This document shows positions 11,966 to 22,735 of a stretch of DNA of 64,000 bases, in pieces (position 1 is the stretch's first letter; each line of letters begins with the position of its first letter). The position numbers and the translations under genes are program-made. This stretch comes from Rhynchopus sp. YZ270_cl-10 (Eukaryota > Euglenozoa > Diplonemea > Diplonemida > Diplonemidae): the NCBI GenBank assembly GCA_964035575.1, contig OZ037934.1, positions 372,001 to 436,000 of the forward strand. The letters are read 5' to 3'. The notes beneath the pieces were generated by a model that was not told the origin of the DNA, made no database searches, and worked only from the letters and a program-made list of their open reading frames with translations.

Positions 11966-12741
11966 ATGCGACTGTGTGTAACGCACTGACCCTTCTTAGA
12001 AGGGGGTTCCTGGCATTTAGCCTTAAGGACGTTCTTTCAGGGAATGTGTCTATTTGGACCGAAATCGTACGAAGGGGGAGAGGCGCGTCTTCACTCCTTT
12101 CGGCGGTTTTGGGCGACCATGGCGGCATGTCCCTGAGACGGAACTGCATCCCGCAAACCCCGACGCGCAGGTCCTCCATCATCTTGGTGCAGGAAACCCC
12201 GCGTTTTTCGCAGTGTTACCACTGCCTCACATACGATACAATTTCCATACCTACCCCACACGACCACCTGCTTTTTTCCCCATTCTCTCGGTACGGAACA
12301 CATCCTACCCTTTCCATGAGACTCGACCGAGATGCGTTTTTTTAGCTCGTTTCAACTACTGGTGCTTTTCGGAAATCGATCAACCTCCAGGCCAAGCAGC
12401 CTCTCAATACGCGGTGTCTCTATAAAGTCCTGTTGTCAGCGACGTTGTCAACGAAAACCTCTCACTATCTACCCCCTCCCAGCACCCAACTACTCTTTTT
12501 CAACACAACAACACACAGAGGGGGACACACACACACCCTTTCCCCCTCCCCTCCTCCCCTCCACCCCCTTTTTATCTTACCGCCCTTTGCCCCCCCACCC
12601 CTTCTCTCCCCCTTCCCTCTTCCTCCCCCCCCTTCTTCCTTTCTCTCCCCCCCTGGGGGAGGAGGGGGGTGGGGGTGGCGGCGTGGGTCTGAGTTGGGGC
12701 CACACCCCCCACCTGCCAGCCTTCTCTTGCATTGTGGGAGT

Positions 12742-15700
12742 ATGGAGCCGCAAGGGTTGTCGCTTGATTATCAAGCGCCGGATGGGGTGGAAAGGGAGTG
12801 TGTCTCGTTTGTGTCGACTGCAAGCCCGACAGAGCTTTCCGATGGGTCGCCTTTCACTGATGGGGTAAGCGCTGGAAGTCTTGCATCTGAAACCGCTGCG
12901 CATCGTGGGTTGCGAAGAATAGATCCAGAGCATCTTACCCGACTAAAAGACATTGTCATCCACGCTGAAGGTGGCGTTACCACCGTTTCTCTCCACAGAT
13001 GCGCGATAACCGACATTTTTTCGCTTGCAGACTGCATCAGCTCTGCGAATATCAAATATCTAGATGTCTCCTTCTGCAGGTTAGGGGAAACCCAGTTGGT
13101 GCAGTTATTTCATTTGTTGACTCAAACCTTTACGAATACACCGTTAAGAAAGCTGGATTTGAGCTATAATTTGATTGGGTTAAAGGCGGTGAGGTTGTTT
13201 CGTGCGTTGGGGTTGCATCAGTCGGTGATAGGGACATCTCTTCGGTCGTTAACAATCGCGTTCAACCCGATCACCGCTTTGGGCTTAGGAGAGCTTCTCC
13301 ATATGTTCCCGTTTTTGAGAAAGCTGGATGTCTCGTATTGTGGGATTCTGCATAATAAGGCGGTCGATGTCGATAAATTTGAGCGCAAAACGCAGTCCCC
13401 CTCCGTCTGGTCTCAACCCGAAACCGAACAGGGTTCTGGTTCACGTCATACATTCTATACTACCGCAAATAGAGTCGCCTTGGTGAACCTTGTCTTGGAT
13501 AACATTGAGCGGCATGCGTACATAGCGAATATGTATTTAGAAGGAAATGGGTTTACCCCGGTTGAAATTCAAAAGATTGATGAAATGCTAGGTGGGAAGG
13601 CTGCCAACACTTCTCAAGCAGATTTGGCGAAGCAGGCGGAGCTCGCGAAGAAGGTTGCGTCAACGAAAAACGGAGGGGATGAGAAAATGGCGACAAACGG
13701 AAGCGGGGTGAGGGATGTCATTGCGATCGATGCTGCGGATCGGGGTGCACCCTTTGCAGATGCACCGGTCTCAGGGGATGCGATATCGAACACATTTCTC
13801 GACAATGTACGGGCAGATATGGGGGTATGGGACCTCCTGCAGGTGCTTCGGATAGATGATGCTATTACCTTTCCGGTTGACATTTTTGAATCACACTACG
13901 CAAGCGTACGCCGCTGTCTCAGCCACTTCCTCTCCAGCTCCTCTATGTCAAATCTTAAATCGGTAAACATCTACTCTCAAGTGGACACCCATAAGCCACC
14001 TTCTTTGCCATGGAAATTTGGGTATTCACGATACTTCTCGATGATGCGGGTTGCCAGCGGAGGAGGAGGATCTTCAAGCTTAAGAGAAAACGGCGAAAAG
14101 AGCCCCCGAGGGATGCGATCCCCCTCCGGTTCTCCAGAAGGAATGCGACGAAATCGGTCTGCAACGAGAAACCATTTACGCCGTTTGGAGTCGGAGGCGG
14201 AGCTGAAGAGGGGGGTAAACCGATTTTCCTCTGTTCGCTCGATAATCTCCTCTGAAGGGGCAGGCATGGAGCGTCAGGGGACGATCCCTGTTGGGTGGAT
14301 CCATGGGGGGAGCGAGGATGACTCCTGTTCGTGCTCGCTGCCAAGCTCATTTGATTCTGACTCGGAGAGCGAAATGCTGGACACCACTTCAGAGTTTCGA
14401 TTGTCCGGAGCACAGCTACAACGTGTCGCAGCGCAGTCATCACGCCGTGAACGTTCCACCCCCAAATCACCAACAAGCCCTGCTTCTCCCGATGGTCCCC
14501 CAGGACGTGCCCGCACCCTCCGGGGCTCCCCCTTCTCCCGCAACGGAACGCTCCCGCAAATCGATCCTGCCGAATCTTCAATCGAAAGAGAACTCCACGA
14601 CCGCGGCTCCAGCAGCGGCTCACCCTCCCCCGACCATAAGCACGAAGAATCGATTCTCATAGACGGCCCGATAGAGTTTACCCCTTTGGGGAAGAAGTTT
14701 TCGAGCAGCTCCATCCGTTCGGAGCAGACCTGCGCGCAGACACCGCACCTTGGTGCTGTGGAGGCACCGGAGGTTACCCCAGAAGCATTGAAGGTCGATG
14801 TGACAAGAGATCTTGCTGTCGAAATGTTGTCGCCTGCTTCCACCGCACCGCAGCAGTCTCCAGCTAGCGGGTCTACGATGAACTCAAGTGGGATTCTCCC
14901 TGGGCAAGGTTTGATTCGGAGGCGGTCTTCAGCGAGGTTGACGATGAAGAAGAAGAAAGGCTCAGTTGACTTTACCGCAGTCCTCGGCGCAGATGTCGCA
15001 GATGGGCAGAAGCAGGAGCAAGCGGAGGCCTATTTGCTTTTCAAACAGAAGATGGACGCACAACGAGGTATCATCCACAAGAACACGAATGACTCTGCGA
15101 AAACCATCATCGACGCGCTGCCAAGCAAGGAGCCTCCACCAATGAACACCGCGAATGAGGACATCCCGCTGCTCAATTTCTATAAAAAATCGTCGTTTGA
15201 GACGGATTCGAAGAATTCTTCGATTAAAAGCACTGATTCAAAGGACTCTGCAACAGACGAACGCAGCCCACGCAACCTCCCACGCCCACGCAGACTTCAG
15301 GTCGACGAGCCCAACGGCTCCTTCAAGATGAGTGGGTGTGGTCTTTTTGTGGATGCGGACGACGAAGACGACGACACCACCGCAGGGTCTCCTGTCGTCA
15401 CCCCTGTCAAAGGCCCGCCAGGTGGCCAACAGGCGCGTATGTTCACTGCGCGAGCAAGCCAGGAGTCGCTTCTCCTCACAACCAAAAGCATTGCCTCGAC
15501 AGAAGACTTTTTGGACAGTACCTGCCCGCAGCTCTTCTTCGGGACAAGGCGGGACTCCATGTCGTCGCAGCACACCTTTAATATGCAGCGGGTCTTCACC
15601 CCGGAGGAGGGGCTCCTCACACCACGTGGACCGGTGTCTCCACGGTCGCCGTTTGCGCCGTTCAAGAAGTCCTCCTTCGGCATGCCGCCACGTTCGCCAA

Positions 15701-18642
15701 GGAACGACTCCAAGGAGTTGGTCGTGGAGGAAGGTGGCACCGTGCCCACCATAGTCCCGCAGGAGAAGAAGAGGAGCATAAGGCGGTCTCTTACCAGCGA
15801 GCCCCTTGGTGCGCAGGATGGTGACTCAACCGAGAGGAGGGTGTCGTTGGTGGAACGGCAGCGGCGTGTCGCTGATCAGGACAAACTCCGCAAATTCGAA
15901 GTAGAGCAGAAGGAAAAGGAGCGCGAAAGGGAGAGGGAACGTCTTCAAGAGCGGGAGCGCGCGCTGACCCTCGCGACCTACAGGATGAAGGGACCTGAAA
16001 ACCGTGTCTCCCTCATTGAACGCCAGAACATCGCTGCCAGGGAGGAGCGCGACCGGCGGCGCGAAGAGGAACAACGTGAGGAGGAACGGCAGCAGGACCG
16101 CGAGCGGGAACGGCAACAGAACATTGCGCTTGACCGCCAACGCGCGCAGGACCGTGAACGCGAGAGATACCGCGAACTGCAAGACAAGCCTGCTGAGAAG
16201 CGCCTCTCCCTTATCGAACGCCAGACCAAATCCGCTGACTTGGAGCGCGCAAAACGCCGCGAAGAAGAACTACGCGAGGAGCGCGAACGCGAGCTCAAAC
16301 GAGAACGCGACAGAGAACGCGACCGCGAGATCCTCAACATCCTCGCACAACGCGAGCAGGAACTCCGGCAGGCGGAACCGAAACCCGAACTCAAACGCTC
16401 CGCAAGCGAACGCAAACGCAGGGAAGAGTTTGACCGACCACGCGAGCCTCCTCCTCCTCCTCCTGACTCCTCCTCCTCCTCCTCCGAGAAAACACGCCGC
16501 CAACAGGACGCAGAACGCGACGCTGCCCGCGAGAAGGAACGCACCCGCCTCATTGAACGCGAAAACGAACGCATCCGCGAGGAGAAGCAACGCAAGCAAA
16601 ACTCCCCCGGCAGCGCCTCGCTCCGCAGCGACGACACCACCGACACGGAACAGAAGCTTCACCGCAAGGCCACACAGGACAAGCTCCGTCTCCTCTCCCT
16701 CCAACTCCGCGCCGTCGACACCACCACCCACGACGACGAAGAGCAAGAAGAATCCGAAGAAGACGACGACAAAACCACCAAGAAGCCCGACCTCTCCAAC
16801 TCCCTCAAAATCGCCTCCATGACCTACCCTTCACCACGCGCAAAGCACGGCAGCGAGCGTCCCCGCCCAAAACGCTCCAACGCTTCCACACAACGCATCC
16901 CTTCCCGCACCCCTCCCAACAGAAGAGGCACCAGCGGCACCTCTTCAAAGGCTTCCTCTATGTCTCCAAAGCCGAGCATCTCGTCCCTCACCGTCTCCTC
17001 CTCTGAGGAAGAAGAGACATCATCACCCCGGGCAAACGGAAGAAAGAGCTCTACATCCAACGGCGCTGCCGCTGCACACACAAACCAATCCCGATCAAAA
17101 TCACCAAAAGGGTTAAAGGACTCACCTACTCATGGTCCAAAAAAGCTGAATACTTTAATGATCCGAACACTCTCCAGCGATACAACAGAATCTGCAAGCG
17201 GGGTCCAACCAGCCTCAAGCGTTTATTCCCAATCACAGCCTTCTCTGCTACGTTCTGTCCAACCTAAGGTAGTCCGATCAGGCGGGTTATCACCACGGCA
17301 TTACTCCTTGGGCGATCCGGTTTTGGGTGAACGGAGAGGAAGCAGTAGTTCAAGTAGATCACGCTCCTTCGCGAGGCTTCACGTTGAGACATTAAAGAGG
17401 GAAACGTCTCCTGAAAAAAATGCTGATGGGTTGCCGGTACCGAGGAATATGTGGGATAATTCACCGTCGATGTGGCCAGCAAGGAGTCCTACAGGGGATA
17501 CGCCTCCGGAGTCGAGTGGAGGAACACCGGATGCGAATAAGAGTTTTAAAAGGTCGCATTCGGCAGGAGCGTTTCCGGTGAAATCGAGGAAGGATGAGAA
17601 GGAGAATTTGGCAGCTTCAGAGAGCTTCAGGAAGTATACTGAGGCGAGTTTGCAGAAGCTTCCAAAGGAGTTACGGAGAAAGGCGGTGAAGGAAATGAAA
17701 AAGAAGAGCACGGTGCGATCCGTAAGCGACAACAGCGCCTTAGCAGGGACCGTAGGGTCGGATTTTGCTCAAACAGTTTCAAGCTGGGCGCAGACGCATG
17801 CCACAATGACTACCTCTTCCTCTCGCTTTTCTGCAAGCGGAACGGTTCTGGAATACATCGGAGGGGGCGGGTCTCACGTTAACGGAACATTTAAACTTCT
17901 TGAAACGGCGATGGAAGGTGATTTGGCGTGTCTTGCGTTTTTAGGAAACGATGCGTTCGGTGCGCTGTCCGCCAATGCAGGGAAGTCTCAAGGGGTGCCG
18001 GAGGCGTTGAGGCACCTCGACGCCCGCCCATCATTGATTCTTTCGTTTCCAGAGGACCATCCGATGTTTGCGAGCAGTCTTGCAAAGCTTCTCTTCATCT
18101 TAACCGACCCTGCAGTCGACTCCCGCCCCTCCGCCGACCTTTCAGAGCAAGCAATCAAACAATCCCTGCAACGCAGAATGTCCTCCACCCTCCCCCGTCT
18201 CATCACAAAGCTTGACTATGCAGTCGCCACCACGGTTCTCAAAGAGGTGTGCCGAGTTCAAGCGTTAACCAGACAACAAACCGGTGTTTCCCCTGGAAGA
18301 AACCAAGGTGTCAGCCCAGTATACACAAGACAACAGGGGGTGAGCCCGGCTGCGACACGGCACCCCAGCCCATCGCAAAGTAGAAGTGGAGGTGGAGGTG
18401 GAGGAGGAGGAGGAGGAGGAGGAGGGGGAGGTGGTGTGCGTCACACCAGTCCACCCCATGGGGCGCGCCATTCGAGCCCTCCTGCACGGTTTACCAGTCC
18501 ACCTAGAGGGGCAAGTCCGATGCATCCAGGACCAAGACAGCTCAGTCCATCCCGCCGAGGGAACGTACCGGTCAGGTCGCGTTCAAGAGGAGAGAGGAGC
18601 CTTTTGACCGGACCTGACGTTTCGATATTGAGGCCGAGGTGA
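12742..18642 (+). CDS. Large LRR protein with charged coiled-coil and Ser-rich regions
   Basis: One uninterrupted frame encodes 1966 residues from ATG 12742. The frame is open further upstream, but that stretch is Pro-rich low-complexity sequence without ATG, and a CAG acceptor-like site lies 22 bases before the ATG. Residues about 60-290 contain leucine-rich repeats of the ribonuclease-inhibitor type (KYLDVSFCRLG, RKLDLSYNLIG, RKLDVSYCGI). Residues about 300-1000 are Ser/Pro-rich. Residues about 1020-1320 are an Arg/Glu-rich coiled coil with three spaced copies of RVSLIERQ-like sequence near 1032, 1086 and 1152. A more ordered segment at about 1690-1850 precedes a 17-glycine run near 1885. 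A scaffold or cytoskeletal role is plausible, but I recognise no named family. Confidence 0.75.
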   Translation: MEPQGLSLDYQAPDGVERECVSFVSTASPTELSDGSPFTDGVSAGSLASETAAHRGLRRIDPEHLTRLKDIVIHAEGGVTTVSLHRCAITDIFSLADCISSANIKYLDVSFCRLGETQLVQLFHLLTQTFTNTPLRKLDLSYNLIGLKAVRLFRALGLHQSVIGTSLRSLTIAFNPITALGLGELLHMFPFLRKLDVSYCGILHNKAVDVDKFERKTQSPSVWSQPETEQGSGSRHTFYTTANRVALVNLVLDNIERHAYIANMYLEGNGFTPVEIQKIDEMLGGKAANTSQADLAKQAELAKKVASTKNGGDEKMATNGSGVRDVIAIDAADRGAPFADAPVSGDAISNTFLDNVRADMGVWDLLQVLRIDDAITFPVDIFESHYASVRRCLSHFLSSSSMSNLKSVNIYSQVDTHKPPSLPWKFGYSRYFSMMRVASGGGGSSSLRENGEKSPRGMRSPSGSPEGMRRNRSATRNHLRRLESEAELKRGVNRFSSVRSIISSEGAGMERQGTIPVGWIHGGSEDDSCSCSLPSSFDSDSESEMLDTTSEFRLSGAQLQRVAAQSSRRERSTPKSPTSPASPDGPPGRARTLRGSPFSRNGTLPQIDPAESSIERELHDRGSSSGSPSPDHKHEESILIDGPIEFTPLGKKFSSSSIRSEQTCAQTPHLGAVEAPEVTPEALKVDVTRDLAVEMLSPASTAPQQSPASGSTMNSSGILPGQGLIRRRSSARLTMKKKKGSVDFTAVLGADVADGQKQEQAEAYLLFKQKMDAQRGIIHKNTNDSAKTIIDALPSKEPPPMNTANEDIPLLNFYKKSSFETDSKNSSIKSTDSKDSATDERSPRNLPRPRRLQVDEPNGSFKMSGCGLFVDADDEDDDTTAGSPVVTPVKGPPGGQQARMFTARASQESLLLTTKSIASTEDFLDSTCPQLFFGTRRDSMSSQHTFNMQRVFTPEEGLLTPRGPVSPRSPFAPFKKSSFGMPPRSPRNDSKELVVEEGGTVPTIVPQEKKRSIRRSLTSEPLGAQDGDSTERRVSLVERQRRVADQDKLRKFEVEQKEKERERERERLQERERALTLATYRMKGPENRVSLIERQNIAAREERDRRREEEQREEERQQDRERERQQNIALDRQRAQDRERERYRELQDKPAEKRLSLIERQTKSADLERAKRREEELREERERELKRERDRERDREILNILAQREQELRQAEPKPELKRSASERKRREEFDRPREPPPPPPDSSSSSSEKTRRQQDAERDAAREKERTRLIERENERIREEKQRKQNSPGSASLRSDDTTDTEQKLHRKATQDKLRLLSLQLRAVDTTTHDDEEQEESEEDDDKTTKKPDLSNSLKIASMTYPSPRAKHGSERPRPKRSNASTQRIPSRTPPNRRGTSGTSSKASSMSPKPSISSLTVSSSEEEETSSPRANGRKSSTSNGAAAAHTNQSRSKSPKGLKDSPTHGPKKLNTLMIRTLSSDTTESASGVQPASSVYSQSQPSLLRSVQPKVVRSGGLSPRHYSLGDPVLGERRGSSSSSRSRSFARLHVETLKRETSPEKNADGLPVPRNMWDNSPSMWPARSPTGDTPPESSGGTPDANKSFKRSHSAGAFPVKSRKDEKENLAASESFRKYTEASLQKLPKELRRKAVKEMKKKSTVRSVSDNSALAGTVGSDFAQTVSSWAQTHATMTTSSSRFSASGTVLEYIGGGGSHVNGTFKLLETAMEGDLACLAFLGNDAFGALSANAGKSQGVPEALRHLDARPSLILSFPEDHPMFASSLAKLLFILTDPAVDSRPSADLSEQAIKQSLQRRMSSTLPRLITKLDYAVATTVLKEVCRVQALTRQQTGVSPGRNQGVSPVYTRQQGVSPAATRHPSPSQSRSGGGGGGGGGGGGGGGGVRHTSPPHGARHSSPPARFTSPPRGASPMHPGPRQLSPSRRGNVPVRSRSRGERSLLTGPDVSILRPR

Positions 18643-19024
18643 TACAAGAGAAGTGGGATAGCTAACCTCATGGGAGGGGGTGGAGGGGGTGGAGGGTATT
18701 CCAGGAAGGGGTTGGTGAGATTCGTGAGGAGAGGACGTTCGGGAAGGGGGGGGGTTTAGAAGAAAAAAGAAAGCTAAAAGGTAGTGTACCTAGCCTGGGT
18801 CTGGGGGGGGGTTTGCTGTTTTCTGTATGTTGTAAGAAGAAAGGCTGTGTGTTTTGTTTTGTTTTTTTTTTTTCAATGAAGTGCTCGACTCAGGTGCCTG
18901 CGTCCGCCTGTACGGTGAGGCGTTTGCATTTTTCAACTTCTCTTTTTTTCCAACCAAACACTGTCATGAGGGCTTTGTATTTCAAGTCAACCTTTTTTTA
19001 GGTGACATAAGTCCATGGAAAACA

Positions 19025-19345
19025 AAAGATCTTAGTAAGGGGAAATTTTTTTTGAGCGGGGTTTTGATATCTTCTTAGTTTTTTTTTTCCACTAAGATCT
19101 TAGTGGAAAAAAACACCAAAAAACTAAGATCTTAGTTTTTTTTTCTAAGATCGTAGCCACTTTATTTTTAAGATCTTAGTTTTGTTTTTAAGATCTTAGT
19201 TTTTTTTGGTGGAAACTAAGATCTTAACAAAAAAAAACTAAGATATTCAACACAAAACACTAAGATCTTACTTAATTTTAAGAAAACACTAAGATCTTAA
19301 AAAAACGGTGTTTTTCGCTCATATCTTAATTAAGATCTTTTGTAA
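19025..19345. repeat. Cluster of CTAAGATCTTAG palindromes
   Basis: About eleven copies of the palindrome CTAAGATCTTAG or close variants (AAGATCTT core, one AAGATCGT) lie within 320 bp, separated by T or A runs of variable length. The spacing is irregular, so this is not a simple tandem repeat. Confidence 0.75.
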
Positions 19346-19651
19346 TCCATGTAAGTCGGTTTGCTAAAATAAAAAATATCAGTCCAAAGTAGAATTTTTT
19401 TGTCTTTGTTTTTATTTGGTGCCATCCATGGTGTTTGCGCCTTCACCTTTACCCCTTTTGAGGCATGCGCCACGTGGCACATTCGTTCAACCAAATTTCT
19501 ATGTATTAGTGTTCAGGTCTTTTTCGTTTCTAGTCAACTTTTTCTTTTTCTTCTTTTTTTGGTACTTTGTGCTTTCATCTGGGGCTGTGTGCATAGGTCG
19601 ATTAGAGAGTGTGCCTGCAGCAATAACTGCTACTGTTCACGGAAAAAAACT

Positions 19652-19699
19652 ATGTTGGAACGCAAAAAGGTTAAGGGCATTTTTTAAGCGTTCCAACAT
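19652..19699. mobile_element. Tiny inverted-repeat element, 48 bp
   Basis: ATGTTGGAACGC and GCGTTCCAACAT are exact inverted ends around a 24-bp centre. A second copy with the same ends (first one ending GGAAC rather than GGAACGC) lies at 27313-27352 inside an intron, with an unrelated centre. Recurrence at two loci suggests a mobile or copied unit. Confidence 0.45.
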
Positions 19700-21094
19700 T
19701 ATTACGTTAACGGTGTTCTCTTTGCTTCTTCTTCTAATTTTTTCTCTTCGAAATGAGCAGCGAGAGGCTTTGGTTGTTGTGTATCCCAGATCTTGAAAAA
19801 AAGAGGAGAAAAAAAGTGGAGCTCATCCTCGGGTGTCCACGCTAATACAAACCAAGTTTTCAAGAAAAATAAATAAAAAAACACAAGATCTGTCTGCGCT
19901 TCCAGCTAGGCGAGCAGACACCCTGTCCCCCTTGGTCCGGTTTTCATCATCTGTAGGGTAACCAAGCAAAACGAGGCTTGGTCATCTTGCCCAACTCTCG
20001 TTTTTTTGTTTTGCTTTTTGTTTTGTGATGTGTAAGCACGAGAGGCACTTTCATCTTTTCAAGTTTTCGGACATATCTTTTCTTTTATGTCTTTTCGGGA
20101 ATATCTTAAAAAAATCGTCTGAACGAATTCCCCCTTTTTAAATTCTTTCGATAAACAAAGAAAAAAAAAATACCCACCACAAGGAAAGCCTCGCTGTCAC
20201 AGCGATGCTCTCACTCAAAGTAAGCTGTTTTGTTTGACAGACTTGAATTATTATTGCAGGTGAAGCACAGTCATACGTGCAAAGTCCAATTTTTTTTTTT
20301 AAACTCAGTCAGCATTCGCTGGTTACCTGAGAAGATCAACCAGGGGTATTTTTTTTTCTTTTCAAAAATAAAAAAATGTCCTTGGCTGTGTGCTAATCCA
20401 CCCCCCCACGAAAAGGGTGCAAAAAAAGATCCACCCCCCTGCTCGGTTCGACAAAGCCCAGGGAGTTTGCACCATCAACACTTTTTTTACATCTTCTTTT
20501 TTTTTTTTTACATCTTTTTACATCGTAACGGCAACTTTTTTTTAAATAGTTAAAAGGCGACTAAGCTGAGGGCTTAGCGCGTCAAAGTTTTCTTCATTTT
20601 TTTTTCTTCTTTGCGGAGTGTCAAATGCCTGCGTCCCTGCGTCCCAGAGGCGTTTTCATTGTCAACACTAAACTAAAAAATGGAGATGACAGTTCCACTG
20701 CTTTCCGACAATTTTCAAATAACAACAACAAAAGGAACATGCACACCTTCTCCATCAAAAAACCCCCCCTTTTAACGAGTCAGTGACCACAATAATTGGT
20801 GGGGTCCCACTAAGGGAATAGGTTCGATTTTTGAAGGAGGTGTGTGTTTGGTCTGTACGGGGGGGGTTATTTCGTAACGTAGGGCGGGGGGGTAAAAATA
20901 AGGCATATTTTTTGCGATGTCAAAAACTCTAAGGAGGGGTTTTTGTTTTACCCTACCCGAGGTTTGTTGTCTTACTGTATTTCGGTCTCTCGCTCTGGAG
21001 GGCTCGATACCCCACCCCCGCGATGAATCAAATGCCAAGATGGTGTTACCGATCTGCTGTCGGGGACATGTCAAGGACATGTCAATAGGGGGGG

Positions 21095-22735
21095 TTAGGG
21101 GGGGCCACGTATAAGGAATTCCTTAAGGATTTGCTGTCCAAAACCCATTTTTTTGAAATTTAGGTGAAGAAATCCACTAAGGTGGGCGTGCCTGGCCGCA
21201 AATCGCCCTGGGGATCACCCAAATATCCCATTAAACCACCTGACAACCTCTACAGAGACTTTCCTGGTTAAAAAAAATCGGTTTTTTGTGAAAAATCTCC
21301 AAAAATGGCGTCACCAGATCGTCACCAAGATGGCCAAAATGCAACACTTACCAAAAAAATTTTCCAGTCAGACAAAATTCCTTCTAAACACCCGAAAAAC
21401 ACCTCGGTCCACATCCGGTGGGGTCCCAGGGTGGAAATATATGGTTTTTACAGCTTTTAGGGGTCCTGTGGGGGCCCCAGATGCATTTTGCAGTGGGTGT
21501 GTGTGCCCCAAACGCTTAAAAGTACCCTTTTTTTAGTCACTTTTTTGACTTTTTTTGTCCCTGAAAACCCCCCAAAAAGTGCTAAGGCAGTCGGAATGGT
21601 GTCCAAACACCCAGGAAAATGTCCCCCAGACCTCATGTAGGGTGAAAAATAGCATTTTGGGCACTTGGGAGGGTTTTATAGGCCATGCAACACTTATGCA
21701 ACACTTAAGCAACGGCTATGCAACGCCTAGCAGAAGACCGTTTATGTACCAAAAAAAAATAATTTCAATTCATTCAAAACACCCAAAAAACACCTCAGTC
21801 CACCTCCAATGAGGTCCCGAGGTGGAAATGTGTGGATTTTGCAGCTTTTTGGGGTCCCTGGGGGGTTTTTGAGGGTGTTTTTTGTGTCTGCAACGCTTAA
21901 AATAACGGTACTTCCTCCCCTTTGTTGACGTTTTTCGCACCCAAAACCCAAAAACCCAAAAGGCGTGTTCAGGCAGTCGCAGAAGTGTCTAAATCCCTCC
22001 GAACTGCCCGACAGACCTCCTGAGCTGTGTAAAATCGTACTTGCAGCACTTGCTAGGACTTTTTTGGTCCCTGAAAATGACAACGTATCCTGTGCCTAAG
22101 TGCAGTAAAGCCTTGCTTGCCTCCTCCCATAACCAATGATTCGTGTGAATCCATTGTCGGTGTCCTTGACCAAGTTGCAAGCCACCACGGAAGGAGCCAG
22201 CACCCCGACAACACCGACTCACTGTCGCTGAAACCTAGACATCCTCTACAGTCTAGGTTGGGTTCCGTCTCTCTCAAGGGAAGAACTTGCCGCAGCACAC
22301 ACCAAAGCGCACCACAAAGGCAGGTCCATGCAAAGCACCCAGAAGCAGCAACTTGAAAAGTACAACACTAGAGTGCTTGATCATTCACAAAGACAGAGAT
22401 GCAGGAATTTGCGGAAGATTGTACACCCCTTGATGACGAAGACATCGGTACGATGAATAAGGAGCCTCTGGTCGCTATGCTGTCTCAGTGAGCAGTACAG
22501 GGATTCTATAGGCATATTAGGGGGTATAATTCCATGGAAAAAGGCGGAAAAAGCGGGGAAAAACACCAAAAAATCAGGAAAAAGTACGAAATAGTGCTCA
22601 AAAGTGTGTTTTTCGTGGTTTTGGGTGATTTTTTGGGGGTTTGGGGGGGTTTTTGGGTGTTTTTTCGGGTTTTTCGCGGGTTTTTACGAAAAAAGTGGTT
22701 TTGGACAGCAAAAACGGCCGGACGGCCCCCCCTAA
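21095..22735. mobile_element. Candidate inverted-repeat element with 9-bp flanking repeat
   Basis: TTAGGGGGGGCC at the left and GGCCCCCCCTAA at the right are exact inverted repeats. Each is flanked outside by TAGGGGGGG (21086-21094 and 22736-22744), a 9-bp direct repeat in the size range of Mutator-like target duplications. Because all these strings are G-runs, the match is weaker than its length implies. Inside, two diverged copies of an 85-bp segment (about 21395-21480 and 21775-21860, both with ACACCTC(G/A)GTCCAC) are direct repeats. No transposase frame is visible. Confidence 0.4.

Larger units (their letters stand above)
10169..12741. other. Intergenic with palindromes and hairpin repeats
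   Basis: Contents in order: a diverged ACTACACTACTCC repeat (10281-10324); a perfect palindrome (10554-10580); two copies of GGCGAAGCCACGGTACGC (about 10732 and 10849); a related GCGCCGCAGGCGCACGGTAC copy (about 10942); and GGAAAAGGTGC motifs in both orientations (about 10529 and 11243-11268). Between 11970 and 12430 several overlapping frames stay open, but none has a convincing start, splice sites or recognisable protein. From 12460 to 12740 the DNA is strongly pyrimidine-rich and ends in CAG 22 bases before the next ATG. Confidence 0.5.

Noticed and set aside
11974-12425. Overlapping 123-aa + strand frames before the LRR gene
   Set aside because: No common frame with coding-like features, no splice pair into the next gene, no homology recognised.
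15978-16822. 222- and 272-aa frames rich in Arg/Ser or Asn/Ala overlapping the large LRR gene
   Set aside because: Shadow frames of the Arg/Glu-rich coil; the LRR frame continues unbroken through the region.
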